From Neptunomonas phycophila (GTDB lineage Bacteria; Pseudomonadota; Gammaproteobacteria; Pseudomonadales; Balneatricaceae), in NCBI RefSeq assembly GCF_001922575.1, contig NZ_MRCI01000001.1, forward strand, positions 1,426,001-1,490,000: a DNA stretch of 64,000 nucleotides. Reading direction: 5' to 3'. The notes beneath the pieces were generated by a model that did not search any database, was not told where the DNA came from, and saw only the letters and a program-made list of their open reading frames with translations. The position numbers and the translations under genes were made by a program. Every line of letters starts with the position of its first letter. The stretch's first letter is position 1. Shown one piece after another: positions 27,171-36,290 of this stretch.

Positions 27171-28184
27171 ATGTCTCATACCGTCGTATGCGCTTTGTAC
27201 AAATTTGTAACGCTAGATGATTACGAAGCCATTCGTGAGCCTTTAACTCAAGTAATGGAGCGTAACCACGTTCGAGGCACATTGTTGCTTGCTAGAGAAG
27301 GAATTAACGGGACTGTTTCAGGTAGCCGTGAGGGTATTGATGCGTTATTGGCTTGGTTGAAATCAGATAGTCGATTGGCTGATCTCGATTACAAAGAGTC
27401 GCTTCATGAAGTGCCGCCTTTTAAACGCACTAAAGTTAAGCTTAAAAAAGAGATAGTCACGTTAGGAGTTGAGGGGATTGATCCTAAGCAGGTTGTGGGT
27501 ACTTATGTGGACCCTAAAGCTTGGAATGATCTCATCAGTGACCCTGAAGTTTTGCTGGTGGACACGCGTAATGATTATGAAGTTCAAGTAGGGACATTCA
27601 AAAACGCGGTTAATCCAGAAACAGATACCTTTCGTGAGTTTCCTGAGTACGTAAAACAGAATTTAGATCCGACTAAACATAAAAAAGTGGCCATGTTTTG
27701 TACGGGCGGTATACGTTGTGAAAAATCGACAGCGTATATGAAAGAACAAGGTTTTGATGAGGTTTATCACTTAAAAGGTGGGATTCTCAAGTACTTAGAA
27801 GAAGTTCCTCAAGAGGAATCTTTATGGGAAGGCGAATGCTTTGTGTTCGATGATCGTGTAACTGTAAATCATCAACTCGAAAAAGGGCATTATGATTTAT
27901 GTAATGCGTGCCGTTTGCCTATAACAGAAGAAGATAAACTATCGGATCAGTACGAAAAAGGCGTGAGTTGTCCTCATTGTTTTGGTACTCACTCGCCGGA
28001 GCAAATCGAGCGTTTTCGTCAGCGCGAATTGCAAATGTCTTTAGCTCAAGCGCGTGGTGAAGGGCATATTGGTAAAGATGCTCTTACAACAATGGATCAG
28101 CGTCGTGCCGCTAAACGTGCTGAGCGTGAACGACAACGAGCACTAAACGAAAAAGCGTTGGCTAAAAAATCGATGAAGCGATAG
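27171..28184 (+). CDS. trhO: tRNA uridine(34) hydroxylase, rhodanese family
   Basis: TrhO (YceA) makes 5-hydroxyuridine at tRNA wobble position 34. In this 337-residue protein the N-terminal half has the acylphosphatase-like [10 protein letters not shown] block. The rhodanese domain has the active loop [14 protein letters not shown], with the catalytic Cys at CEKS. A C-terminal Cys-rich part (CNACRLP, SCPHCFG) and a basic tail follow. The order matches YceA proteins. A 115-residue unknown gene follows 7 bp later. Confidence 0.95.
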   Translation: MSHTVVCALYKFVTLDDYEAIREPLTQVMERNHVRGTLLLAREGINGTVSGSREGIDALLAWLKSDSRLADLDYKESLHEVPPFKRTKVKLKKEIVTLGVEGIDPKQVVGTYVDPKAWNDLISDPEVLLVDTRNDYEVQVGTFKNAVNPETDTFREFPEYVKQNLDPTKHKKVAMFCTGGIRCEKSTAYMKEQGFDEVYHLKGGILKYLEEVPQEESLWEGECFVFDDRVTVNHQLEKGHYDLCNACRLPITEEDKLSDQYEKGVSCPHCFGTHSPEQIERFRQRELQMSLAQARGEGHIGKDALTTMDQRRAAKRAERERQRALNEKALAKKSMKR

Positions 28185-28191
28185 CAGTAAA

Positions 28192-28539
28192 ATGCAAGAG
28201 TATCGCTTGTTAGGAACAGTAACAACCTCGCTAACTCGTCAGGAGTTAGCGACTCATCTACAAGCGTTAGGTTGGCGTATATTAAGCGCTGACGATGAAG
28301 AGACCTTGCTTCACAATTCCCCTGTTATGTTGGCTCTTGACTCTGAAACTGAATCAAGTGCTCATCTGTCAAAGATTAATTCTATTTTGCTCAGCGCCAG
28401 CTATGAGGGCGAACCGGCTACCATTGAGCCACTCATTAATGAGCTGATACGTTTATCATCTAACGACGAAAAGCCTCTACAATTTTCTATAGATCTATTT
28501 GGTGATGCGGCTAGGCTTGTTAGACGTTTTATTGGTTAG
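28192..28539 (+). CDS. Small unknown protein downstream of trhO
   Basis: The 115-residue product is acidic and has no export signal. It begins with a beta-strand MQEYRLLGTV and a helical SLTRQELATHLQALGWR. No family recognised. The 7-bp gap suggests cotranscription with trhO, although the SD is weak. Confidence 0.6.
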   Translation: MQEYRLLGTVTTSLTRQELATHLQALGWRILSADDEETLLHNSPVMLALDSETESSAHLSKINSILLSASYEGEPATIEPLINELIRLSSNDEKPLQFSIDLFGDAARLVRRFIG

Positions 28540-28665
28540 TGCTTGTCTAGGTCGAGGGGCTCCCTTTTGCTTTTGGCGCTGCCTTTAGGCGTAAGAATAA
28601 CGGCAATTATCCTAGTCTGTGCTATAAAGATACATGGAGTTAAAAAAACAATTAGGAGTGTTGTC

Positions 28666-29598
28666 ATGGTGGGTGCTATTCAGAGTGCCGCAGACGAAGC
28701 TACAGCGGATCTGCCAGTATTAGAGGCGTTACTAAAAGGTGTTGATCAAACCGTATTTCTTCTTAATGGCACAGGTGAAATAACACGTGTCCATGAAGGA
28801 ACTGCCAGTTGGATGAGGGGCGAAAAGTTACGGGGTCTCACTTTGTTTCCTCTATTCGAAGAGCCCGATGCCGAGGTGCTAAAGCAAGCATTTGATCAAT
28901 CATTAACTGCGCCAGCGGGTGAGGGTGTGCAAAAGCATCAGATCACACTAAAACCCGAACATTTATTGCAATTGCATGAGGCGGGTTTGGATCAGCAGCG
29001 CGCTATAGAATTTAGCTTTTCGGCCATAGATCCTCATCATATTCTTTTTATGATGAGTGATATCTCAGAATCACGTCAGTTGAATCAAAAAATTTCACAG
29101 CAAGCTCAACGCGATCCGCTGACGGGTGCCTATAATCGCCGTTCGCTCATGACTATTTTACAGCAGTCTGTTGCGCAGGCGCTGCGTTATGACTGGGTGT
29201 GTTCATTTCTCTTAATTGATATCGATCATTTTAGTGATATCAACGACAAGCAAGGCTTAGATGCAGGGGATCAAGTGTTGCAGGCATTTGTGACTGCTCT
29301 GCATGGCTTTAAGCGAACCGCTGATTTTTTTGCCCGCTATTCCGATGATAGATTTGTAATGTTTTTGCCTGAAACTAACCAAGATCAAGCGATGTTGGCG
29401 GCTGAACGGGTTCGTGTTCTTGCAGAAAATTTAGAAATACCTTTCCCTACCGGTGACCTGAGTTTTACTGTCAGCATAGGTATATCGACTTTAATGTATC
29501 CAGAAGATGAGCCTGAAGTAATGCTCAAGCGTGCAGAAGAAAACCTGTTTATTGCTAAGCAATCTGGCAGTAACCGTATTGAAGGCGAACCTATTTAA
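28666..29598 (+). CDS. PAS-like/GGDEF protein with degenerate active site
   Basis: The start is ATG 28666 with AGGAG 7 bp upstream; an upstream TTG frame has no SD. The 310-residue product has a PAS-like sensor (about 20-145, QTVFLLNGTGEITRV...ILFMMSDISESRQ) and then a GGDEF domain. The domain starts as usual (RDPLTGAYNRRSLM, LLIDIDHFSDIND) and ends as usual (VSIGIST). The signature loop reads SDDRF instead of GGDEF, so cyclase activity is unlikely. It may bind GTP or c-di-GMP, or act through contacts. Confidence 0.85.
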   Translation: MVGAIQSAADEATADLPVLEALLKGVDQTVFLLNGTGEITRVHEGTASWMRGEKLRGLTLFPLFEEPDAEVLKQAFDQSLTAPAGEGVQKHQITLKPEHLLQLHEAGLDQQRAIEFSFSAIDPHHILFMMSDISESRQLNQKISQQAQRDPLTGAYNRRSLMTILQQSVAQALRYDWVCSFLLIDIDHFSDINDKQGLDAGDQVLQAFVTALHGFKRTADFFARYSDDRFVMFLPETNQDQAMLAAERVRVLAENLEIPFPTGDLSFTVSIGISTLMYPEDEPEVMLKRAEENLFIAKQSGSNRIEGEPI

Positions 29599-29651
29599 GG
29601 TTTTTACATATTAATTCTCTATCTGCCCTCAGTTCATGGGGGCAAGATTAA

Positions 29652-30062
29652 CTACATCACTTTGCCGCGCATTGCTTTGGTGTTTCCTCGCTTGGTTTTG
29701 CTGTCCATTCGTTTGCGTTGCGAGCTGCGGGTAGGCTTTGTTGGGCGCCTGTTTTTTTGGATAGTCGTAGCGTCAAGGATGAGTGTTTTCAGGCGTTCCA
29801 GTGCATCTTCTCGGTTTTTTTGCTGGGTACGAAAAGTTTGCGCTTTAATGACAATAATACCATCCGCCGTTATCCGTTTGTCTTTAAACTCAAGTAAGCG
29901 CTCTTTGTAAAAATCGGGGAGTGATGATGCTTTGATATCAAAGCGAAGATGGATGGCGGATGAGACTTTATTTACATTTTGTCCACCACTGCCTTGAGCG
30001 CGAATGGCTGTAAATTCAAGTTCATCTGCACTAATAACAATGTGTTTTAATATAGTAAGCAT
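29652..30062 (-). CDS. arfB: Alternative ribosome-rescue factor B
   Basis: ArfB (YaeJ) hydrolyses peptidyl-tRNA on stalled ribosomes. The 136-residue protein has the catalytic GGQ in RAQGSGGQNVNKVSSA near the N-terminus and a long basic tail (KKNRRPTKP...KTKRGNTKAMRG) that enters the empty mRNA channel. Length and order are typical. It is transcribed alone, divergent from the DUF2164 gene. Confidence 0.95.
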   Translation of the reverse strand: MLTILKHIVISADELEFTAIRAQGSGGQNVNKVSSAIHLRFDIKASSLPDFYKERLLEFKDKRITADGIIVIKAQTFRTQQKNREDALERLKTLILDATTIQKNRRPTKPTRSSQRKRMDSKTKRGNTKAMRGKVM

Positions 30063-30135
30063 GTGAGCATTGTAATCCTAAACGTGCAGCAACCCTATGA
30101 ATAACTTGATTTTAAATGAAAAGGAAGATCGCTAA

Positions 30136-30399
30136 ATGAGTGTGATTGCGTTAGAAAAAGCGTCCCTTGAAATGTTAGAAAGACGATTAAAGCAATATTT
30201 TGTCAAAGAATTGGACTACGAATTAGGGCAGTTTCAAGCCCAATTCCTATTGGATTTTATATCTCAAGAAATGGGGGCTTATTTTTATAATCAAGGCGTA
30301 AGGGATGCACAAGCCATGCTATCAAGTCGCGTGGATGATTTAATACTCGCATTTGATGAGCTAGAAAAAATGGAGCCGCGTCCCGTAAGCACATTATGA
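30136..30399 (+). CDS. DUF2164 family protein
   Basis: An 87-residue helical protein matching DUF2164 in its central YFVKELDYELGQFQAQFLLDF and GAYFYNQGVRDAQA blocks. Function unknown. AAGGAAG precedes the ATG. Its last 6 bp overlap the end of the convergent rarD. Confidence 0.85.
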   Translation: MSVIALEKASLEMLERRLKQYFVKELDYELGQFQAQFLLDFISQEMGAYFYNQGVRDAQAMLSSRVDDLILAFDELEKMEPRPVSTL

Positions 30400-31290
30400 T
30401 GAAGTTACGCTTGGGCGCAGTTTTTGTCGGTCTTTTCTGTGCCGCCAATAGGTTCCACCAGTGAAAATAGCTAGGCCAATCCAAATGAGTGAGAATGTTA
30501 TTAAATCGGTGTGAGTGAAGGGCTCCCCAAGAATAAATACAGCGCACAATAATTGAAGTGTAGGGTTTAAATACATCAGGAATCCTATCATTGATAAGCT
30601 GATGCGCCTCGCTGCGGCTGCAAAGGCTAACAATGGGATGGCAGTGAGTATGCCAGCTAAAATGAAAAGGCCACCTTGTAGATTGAATCCAAAGTGGTTA
30701 ACTGGGGTAAACAGCCAAAATATCAGAGTGAAAGGGAGGGCTAAGGTCGTTTCTATCATTAGCCCCGTTACGGTATCCACTTGCGTTTGTTTGCGCACAA
30801 ACCCATAAAGAGCAAAGCTTGCGGCTAAGGATAATGAGATCCACGGGAGAGCTCCAGAGCTTGTAACTTTGTAAACAACAGCGATGATCGCTAATAACAG
30901 TGCGACTTTTTGATAAGTGCTTAACGATTCTTTTAGGAAAAAAACACCTAAGCCTACCGACACTAGTGGGTGGATGAAGTAGCCCAAGCTTGCTTCAACG
31001 GCTCGCTCGTTCATAGCTGCCCAAATATAAAGTCCCCAGTTAGCAGCAATTAATGTGGTTGAGCAACATAAAGCTAAGATCAGCTGCTTGTTGGTAAGGG
31101 CGACTTTAATGCGGTGCCACTTTCCGGTCAGTGTAATAATAATGGCTACAAAAACAGCAGACCACGCAATGCGGTGCGCGAGCACTTCCATTGCAGGTAG
31201 CCCTTTGAATAAGCTAAATAAAAGTGGGAATGTTCCCCAAATAAGGTAGGCGGTTAGGGCGTAGATAAGGCCGCGGTTTTGCTCGATCAC
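30394..31290 (-). CDS. rarD: EamA-type transporter RarD
   Basis: The 298-residue inner-membrane protein has ten hydrophobic segments in two five-helix repeats. The beginning NRGLIYALTAYLIWGTFPL and the block AAMNERAVEASLGYFIHPL are RarD signatures. RarD is a drug/metabolite exporter homologue without a defined substrate here. It lies downstream of hisC (128-bp gap). Confidence 0.9.
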   Translation of the reverse strand: MIEQNRGLIYALTAYLIWGTFPLLFSLFKGLPAMEVLAHRIAWSAVFVAIIITLTGKWHRIKVALTNKQLILALCCSTTLIAANWGLYIWAAMNERAVEASLGYFIHPLVSVGLGVFFLKESLSTYQKVALLLAIIAVVYKVTSSGALPWISLSLAASFALYGFVRKQTQVDTVTGLMIETTLALPFTLIFWLFTPVNHFGFNLQGGLFILAGILTAIPLLAFAAAARRISLSMIGFLMYLNPTLQLLCAVFILGEPFTHTDLITFSLIWIGLAIFTGGTYWRHRKDRQKLRPSVTSS

Positions 31291-31418
31291 GGTAGAATCC
31301 TTAATATAAAGCGCGATTCTATCAATAAATTAGGTATCTACAAGGGAACAGTGCGTTGTTGGATTGAATGGTAGAAGCGTCTAAAGGTGTAGCGACTCCA
31401 GACGCTTATGAGGGGGCC

Positions 31419-32492
31419 TTAATCCAATGTGCTTATATCAGGATGCTTTTTAAGGCAGTCAATCAAGGCACTCATCTCATCGGGGGTTCCAATGGTAATG
31501 CGCAAATGGTTTTCGATGCCTGGTCGGCTAAAATGACGGACTAATATGTTATGAGTACGTAAAAAGCCCATGAGCTCAGCGCCTGGCAAATAACGATGCG
31601 TCGCGAAGACAAAGTTTGTTTTAGATGGAACAACATTAAACCCAATCGATTCAAGTTGAGCGGTTGTCCATTCGCGTGTGCTGATGATTTGTTGCGTTGT
31701 TTCTTGGAAGTATTGCTCGTCTTGTATCGCAGCAATAGCGGTGTCTTGAGCGAGCATATCCAAAGGGTAAGAGTTAAAGCTATTTTTAACTCGCTCTAAG
31801 CCTTCGATTAATTCTGCATTCCCTAGAGCGAAACCAACTCGCATACCGGCTAAAGACCGGGATTTGGAAAACGTTTGAATCACCAAAATATTGGGGTATT
31901 TATTGATAAGGCTAACGGCGCTTTGAGCCCCGAAGTCTACATAGGCTTCATCAACAATCACGACAGATTCTGTGTTGGTGTTGAGGAGGCCTTCAATTGC
32001 ATCAAGGGTTAGTGCTTTACCGGTAGGTGCATTAGGGTTTGCAAAAATAATGCCGCCATTAGGGCGCTGGTATTTTGTTAGGTCGATGGAGAAATCATCC
32101 CCAAGGGGGATATGCTCGTAGTTTATATTATATAAGTTGCAATACACATCATAGAAACTATAGGTGATGGTAGGCATGAGCAGCGGCTCTTTCTGGCGGA
32201 AGAAGGCCATGAAGGCATGCGCTAGCACTTCATCCGATCCATTACCCACAAATACTTGATTGGATCTTACATTATAGTAATCAGCCAGCGTATTTTTGAG
32301 TGATGTAGAGTCTGGGTCTGGGTATTTACGCAATTTGTTGCTTTCAAATGAATGAATGGCGTGAGTAACTTTGGGAGAAGGGCCAAACGGGTTTTCGTTT
32401 GTGTTGAGTTTGATTATGTTACTAACCTTAGGTTGTTCGCCTGGAACATAAGGGGTTAGATCACGGATCGCGTCACTCCAGAATTTACTCAT
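31419..32492 (-). CDS. hisC: Histidinol-phosphate aminotransferase family enzyme
   Basis: A PLP-dependent class I/II aminotransferase of 357 residues. It begins WSDAIRDLTPYVPGEQP, as in HisC. It contains KLNTNENPFGPSPKV and VDEAYVDF, and the PLP lysine block TFSKSRSLAGMRVGFAL. HisC normally acts in histidine synthesis, and its relatives also transaminate aromatic 2-oxo acids. It follows trpB-trpA by 111 bp with no other his gene here, so a role in aromatic amino-acid metabolism is possible. Confidence 0.87.
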   Translation of the reverse strand: MSKFWSDAIRDLTPYVPGEQPKVSNIIKLNTNENPFGPSPKVTHAIHSFESNKLRKYPDPDSTSLKNTLADYYNVRSNQVFVGNGSDEVLAHAFMAFFRQKEPLLMPTITYSFYDVYCNLYNINYEHIPLGDDFSIDLTKYQRPNGGIIFANPNAPTGKALTLDAIEGLLNTNTESVVIVDEAYVDFGAQSAVSLINKYPNILVIQTFSKSRSLAGMRVGFALGNAELIEGLERVKNSFNSYPLDMLAQDTAIAAIQDEQYFQETTQQIISTREWTTAQLESIGFNVVPSKTNFVFATHRYLPGAELMGFLRTHNILVRHFSRPGIENHLRITIGTPDEMSALIDCLKKHPDISTLD

Positions 32493-32603
32493 TGTTGTAA
32501 TAACTCGTTATTTAAAAGCAGCTAGTTGGCCGAAAATTATAGCGAATCGCCCCATTAACCACTAGTGCTTGTCAGTAGATTAGGGGCGCTCGTTATATAC
32601 TAA

Positions 32604-33395
32604 TTAAGCAGATTTAAGAGAGGTTACTTGTTCGCCTACTGCTTTAATCCCTCCTGCATTGTAGGCGTCTAAAAAGACAGAGCCAGCAATAGCAACATCG
32701 GCATGTCCAATTAATGCCTTCACGTCTTCTCTGGTTCGAATGCCAAAGCCCATGGCGAGAGGAAGTTCGGTTAAGCCTTTCACTCTATTTAAATAATTAC
32801 CGATTTGGATCGTTGCTGATTTATCAACGCTATCCGTTTGTTGCTTTCCAGTTACTCCTTTTCGGCTGACACAATACAACATTCCGTCGGCTCGTTGCTT
32901 GAGTTGCTTAATCCTCTCATCAGACATATCCGGAGTAACAAGCCAAATGGGTGATATGCTTTGCTCCGTTAATGGGGCCAATAGAGGATAGCTGTCTTGC
33001 AGTATGTCAGGGATTATCATGCTGCTAATTCCACGATTTTTCATAGTGTTAGCTAAGTTATCTAAACCGAATTGGAGAAGCGGGTTTAGATAACTCATAA
33101 GTAAGATATGCTGTTTTGGGAACTCTTTACTTAGCATTTCTATATCTGCCAATAATTGTTCCAGTCGCGGCTTGTTTTCCAGAGCCTGATGACATGCAGT
33201 GGTAATGGTAGGGCCATCAGCAACAGGGTCTGAGAAAGGAAATTGTACCTCTAAAATATCCGCGCCCTGATTGAGAAGGCTTCTCATAATAGATAGGCTG
33301 TCTTCAATGCTTGGGTATCCGTAAACGACGTGTGTCATTAAAAGAATGTCTTGTGTTTTACGTTTGTCACGGATGTATTGGGTCAAAGGATGCAT
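32604..33395 (-). CDS. trpA: Tryptophan synthase alpha subunit (divergent)
   Basis: TrpA cleaves indole-3-glycerol phosphate. At 263 residues its length is normal. The active-site block reads ILEVQFPFSDPVADGPTI, keeping the catalytic Glu and Asp. The rest departs from the usual proteobacterial sequence (SRKGVTGKQ and PLAMGFGIRTRED are the recognisable later blocks). It follows trpB with a 1-bp gap. The other trp genes are absent from the window. Confidence 0.92.
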   Translation of the reverse strand: MHPLTQYIRDKRKTQDILLMTHVVYGYPSIEDSLSIMRSLLNQGADILEVQFPFSDPVADGPTITTACHQALENKPRLEQLLADIEMLSKEFPKQHILLMSYLNPLLQFGLDNLANTMKNRGISSMIIPDILQDSYPLLAPLTEQSISPIWLVTPDMSDERIKQLKQRADGMLYCVSRKGVTGKQQTDSVDKSATIQIGNYLNRVKGLTELPLAMGFGIRTREDVKALIGHADVAIAGSVFLDAYNAGGIKAVGEQVTSLKSA

Positions 33396-33396
33396 A

Positions 33397-34620
33397 TTAA
33401 TTTGCCTCCAATAAAAAGTCGTTTAAGAAAGCGCTGAAAGGTTCGTCCTTCATTACTTTAGCGACATTAAAAATATCTTTATCGCCGCGCCCAGACAGAT
33501 TAATAACAATAGATTGATCAGGTCTCATGTTTTTTGCCTCACGAAGACCGCCGGCTACCGCATGAGCTGATTCTAAAGCGGGAATAATGCCTTCGTTGCG
33601 CATTAGCTGGGAGAACGCGGTCATAACTTCGTCATCGTTCGCACTGATCATTCTGACCTTTCCGTTTTCTTCTAGGTCGGCCAATATTGGCGAAACACCG
33701 ACGTAATCTAGGCCTGCTGAAATAGAGTGTGTCGGCATTAACTGGCCTTCACTGTCTTGAAGAAAGCGGGTTGCGTAGCCTTGGGCAATACCAAAACGTG
33801 CTTGGTCGGTGTTAAATCGTTTTGCGTGATCTCCTGGTGCATCGCTGCGGCCACCTGCTTCTACACCAACAAGCTCTGTTGATGACGAGTCAACAAAGGG
33901 CAGGAAAATGCCGCAAGCATTACTGCCTCCACCTACACAGGCGTATATTCTGTCAGGATGTTTGCCGATTTGGTTGATTGACTGTTCTTTGACTTCTTCT
34001 CCAATAATCGATTGAAAACCAGCGACCATTTCAGGGAAGGGAGCACAGCCGCAGCTCGTACCAATTAGATAATGGGTGTCATCGTAATTTGCGGCCCAAT
34101 CTCGCATTGCTTCATCCAGTGCGTCTTTTAAAGTAGCGCTTCCAGTGGTGACCGGTATCACTTCGGCCCCGAGCTGTTTCATCCAAAACACATTAGGGTA
34201 TTGACGTTTGATGTCTGTAGCGCCCATATAAATAGTGCATTTAAGGCCTAGGCGAGCAGATATTAGGGCGGTCGCAATTCCGTGCTGACCAGCACCCGTC
34301 TCAGCAATGACGCGTGTTTTTCCCATGTATTGGGTTAACAAGCCTTGGCCAATAACGTTGTTCATTTTATGCGCGCCGCTGTGGTTTAAATCTTCTCTTT
34401 TGAGGTAGATTTGGGCGCCGCCTATCTGTTGCGTTAAGTTGTTGCAAAAAGTCAGTGGTGTAGGGCGACCTGAATAATGCTGCCATTCAGATTTTAATCG
34501 GCCTACAAACTCGGCATCCGACATCGCTGATTCGTATGCGTCAATGAGCTGTTGTTGGCTGTTGTAGAGAATCTCTGGAATAAAACTTCCGCCAAAACGT
34601 CCGAAAAATTGATCTTTCAT
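33397..34620 (-). CDS. trpB: Tryptophan synthase beta subunit (divergent)
   Basis: TrpB joins indole and serine with PLP. At 407 residues it starts FFGRFGGSFIPEIL. The PLP lysine block is NHSGAHKMNN. Other blocks are ETGAGQHG, CVGGGSNACG and the C-terminal NLSGRGDKD. Usual GPHPFP-type residues are replaced by GTSCGCAPFPEM, so this is a divergent TrpB and may be a second or transferred copy. A 29-bp palindrome lies 20-48 bp upstream, suggesting its own regulator. Confidence 0.93.
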   Translation of the reverse strand: MKDQFFGRFGGSFIPEILYNSQQQLIDAYESAMSDAEFVGRLKSEWQHYSGRPTPLTFCNNLTQQIGGAQIYLKREDLNHSGAHKMNNVIGQGLLTQYMGKTRVIAETGAGQHGIATALISARLGLKCTIYMGATDIKRQYPNVFWMKQLGAEVIPVTTGSATLKDALDEAMRDWAANYDDTHYLIGTSCGCAPFPEMVAGFQSIIGEEVKEQSINQIGKHPDRIYACVGGGSNACGIFLPFVDSSSTELVGVEAGGRSDAPGDHAKRFNTDQARFGIAQGYATRFLQDSEGQLMPTHSISAGLDYVGVSPILADLEENGKVRMISANDDEVMTAFSQLMRNEGIIPALESAHAVAGGLREAKNMRPDQSIVINLSGRGDKDIFNVAKVMKDEPFSAFLNDFLLEAN

Positions 34621-34639
34621 GTCGCTCTCTTTAAGTTAA

Positions 34640-34668
34640 TTTATTTACTAAACGGTTTGGTAAATAAA
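34640..34668. promoter_or_regulatory. 29-bp near-perfect palindrome upstream of trpB: candidate operator
   Basis: The two arms, centred on 34654 (core TACTAAACGGTTTGGTA, flanked by TTATT/AATAA), match at 13 of 14 positions. It ends 20 bp before the trpB ATG on the minus strand, a typical repressor position. It does not match the TrpR box as I know it. The shape suits a dimeric regulator such as TetR or GntR types. Confidence 0.65.
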
Positions 34669-34869
34669 ATAGAGTTTTACGATTAACATGTCAAGCTTAG
34701 GCTGTAACAGATGATTTGGTGTAAAAAAGAGACAGATATTTGTTTATTCAGGTTTTGTAAAAGGAGCAGGCACTAGTCTACACTTATCTAATTAAGGGTT
34801 TACTTATGCACCTGTTTAGTTTGTATGAGTAATAAGCTGTGAAAGCAGACATTTATCAATGAGGCTTGT

Positions 34870-35757
34870 TTGAATACCTATACTTTTTCATTAAATGGTT
34901 TTGATGATCTCAGCTGCCAGATAATGCCAGCTCAACTGGATGTGATTCGTCCGTATTTATCATCAAACTGGGTATTGTGTAATGACGACCAGTCCGTTGA
35001 CTTGCGCATTGGAATAGAGGGGAGGTCGAAAGCCCCTAACGATGATGCGCTCAATATTATGCTCACAAACGAACTAAGGTTTCTTAGTCAAGGTGAGTTT
35101 GAGTTGCCGTTACGTGTTTTTACCCTGCTTGATCTTTTAAATTATGCAGATAGCCGCCTATCGGCAGAGCCAGAGGTAGGGTTGGTTTCAATGGCAGAAT
35201 GGATAGTAGGTTTGGCCCAAGAGGGTAGCGGTAGCCTATATGTTCATAATAATACCCAAACATTTATTTGTGCTCAGGATAAGGTTCTGCGTACTAATGC
35301 TTCAGATAAAACAGAATTAGTAGAATTAATTTTTAATTCTGATGATGCAGATTGGAAAAAATCAGAAGACGTATCTATTCTTAAGCCAAGCTTGGAGTTG
35401 CCAATAGCTAGCTTGCTTTGGTCTTTAGGGCTTAAAGAACATCGTTATGCAGCGCAAAAGTGGAATCGGCCGGATGCACTTTACCGTTTGTTGAGTTGGC
35501 CTCAATTAGGGCATTGGGAGTCAACGGCGCCAATGTTTAGGTTGTCCTCCTTATATGGTCGAAAGGCTGCAACTGTGAAAACAGGGATGATGGTAAGCGG
35601 ACTCAATGCAGAAGAGGTATGTACTTTCCTTCACGCATGTAGTGTTTCTGGCTTGAGAGTTAAAGTTGAAAACGAAGAAGCCGATACGGTAACGCAACCG
35701 CCTATCGATGCAAGCCTATCGGTTTTACAAGCATTCAAAGCAAAACTAGGACTGTAG
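34870..35757 (+). CDS. Unknown protein heading the GTPase/Roadblock operon
   Basis: TTG 34870 with GAGG 5 bp upstream gives 295 residues. No signal peptide, membrane segment or known motif is visible. The C-terminal ~60 residues (LYGRKAATVKTGMMVSGL, then EEVCTFLHACSVSGLRV) could form a small helical domain. Its stop lies 3 bp before the GTPase start, so it belongs to the same module. It might be the effector or scaffold of the GTPase; this is inference from context only. Confidence 0.68.
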   Translation: MNTYTFSLNGFDDLSCQIMPAQLDVIRPYLSSNWVLCNDDQSVDLRIGIEGRSKAPNDDALNIMLTNELRFLSQGEFELPLRVFTLLDLLNYADSRLSAEPEVGLVSMAEWIVGLAQEGSGSLYVHNNTQTFICAQDKVLRTNASDKTELVELIFNSDDADWKKSEDVSILKPSLELPIASLLWSLGLKEHRYAAQKWNRPDALYRLLSWPQLGHWESTAPMFRLSSLYGRKAATVKTGMMVSGLNAEEVCTFLHACSVSGLRVKVENEEADTVTQPPIDASLSVLQAFKAKLGL

Positions 35758-35760
35758 TAC

Positions 35761-36288
35761 ATGTTGCTGAAAGTTGTTTTTATTGGGCCCATGGGGTCAG
35801 GAAAAAGTACAGCAATTCAGACTATAAGCGAGATTGAGCCGGTAAAAACAGAGGCACGCAATACAGAGCGCTTTAAAGTTGATAAACCCACGACCACGGT
35901 GGGGATGGATTATGGAGAAATAAACTTAGGCGAACACGGTAAAGTTGCACTTTATGGTGTGCCGGGACAACAGCGCTTTGACTTTATGTGGCCTATAATC
36001 ACAAAAGGGGCTATGGGAGCAATCATGTTGCTGGATTGTAGCCAAGAGAATTGCTGGAAGGACTTTAAGTATTTCGTAGACGAATTCACAAAGTTTGTTG
36101 ATCCTAGCAGTTTTATCGTCGCCCTAAATCGCGCAACGGACAGCGACGTTGATCATTGCAATCAATTACTCATGGATGAAGGGTTAACAATGCCGGTGTT
36201 TTGCTCGGATCCACGAAATGAGCAAGATCTCACGGTTTTATTGCACGTATTGATTTCAAATGCGGAATTGAGATTTTTATTGGATTAG
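35761..36288 (+). CDS. Ras-like small GTPase, MglA/Cvn-type
   Basis: The 175-residue product has G1 GPMGSGKST at 9-17, a switch I Thr-rich stretch (TTTVGMDYG, 44-52) and G3 GVPGQQRF at 66-73. The PGQ form is shared with MglA-type bacterial GTPases. G4 reads NRATD at 123-127 rather than NKxD, so guanine specificity may be altered. It is cytosolic. The following Roadblock genes (2-bp gap) are typical partners, acting as GAP or regulator of such GTPases. Confidence 0.85.
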   Translation: MLLKVVFIGPMGSGKSTAIQTISEIEPVKTEARNTERFKVDKPTTTVGMDYGEINLGEHGKVALYGVPGQQRFDFMWPIITKGAMGAIMLLDCSQENCWKDFKYFVDEFTKFVDPSSFIVALNRATDSDVDHCNQLLMDEGLTMPVFCSDPRNEQDLTVLLHVLISNAELRFLLD

Positions 36289-36290
36289 TA

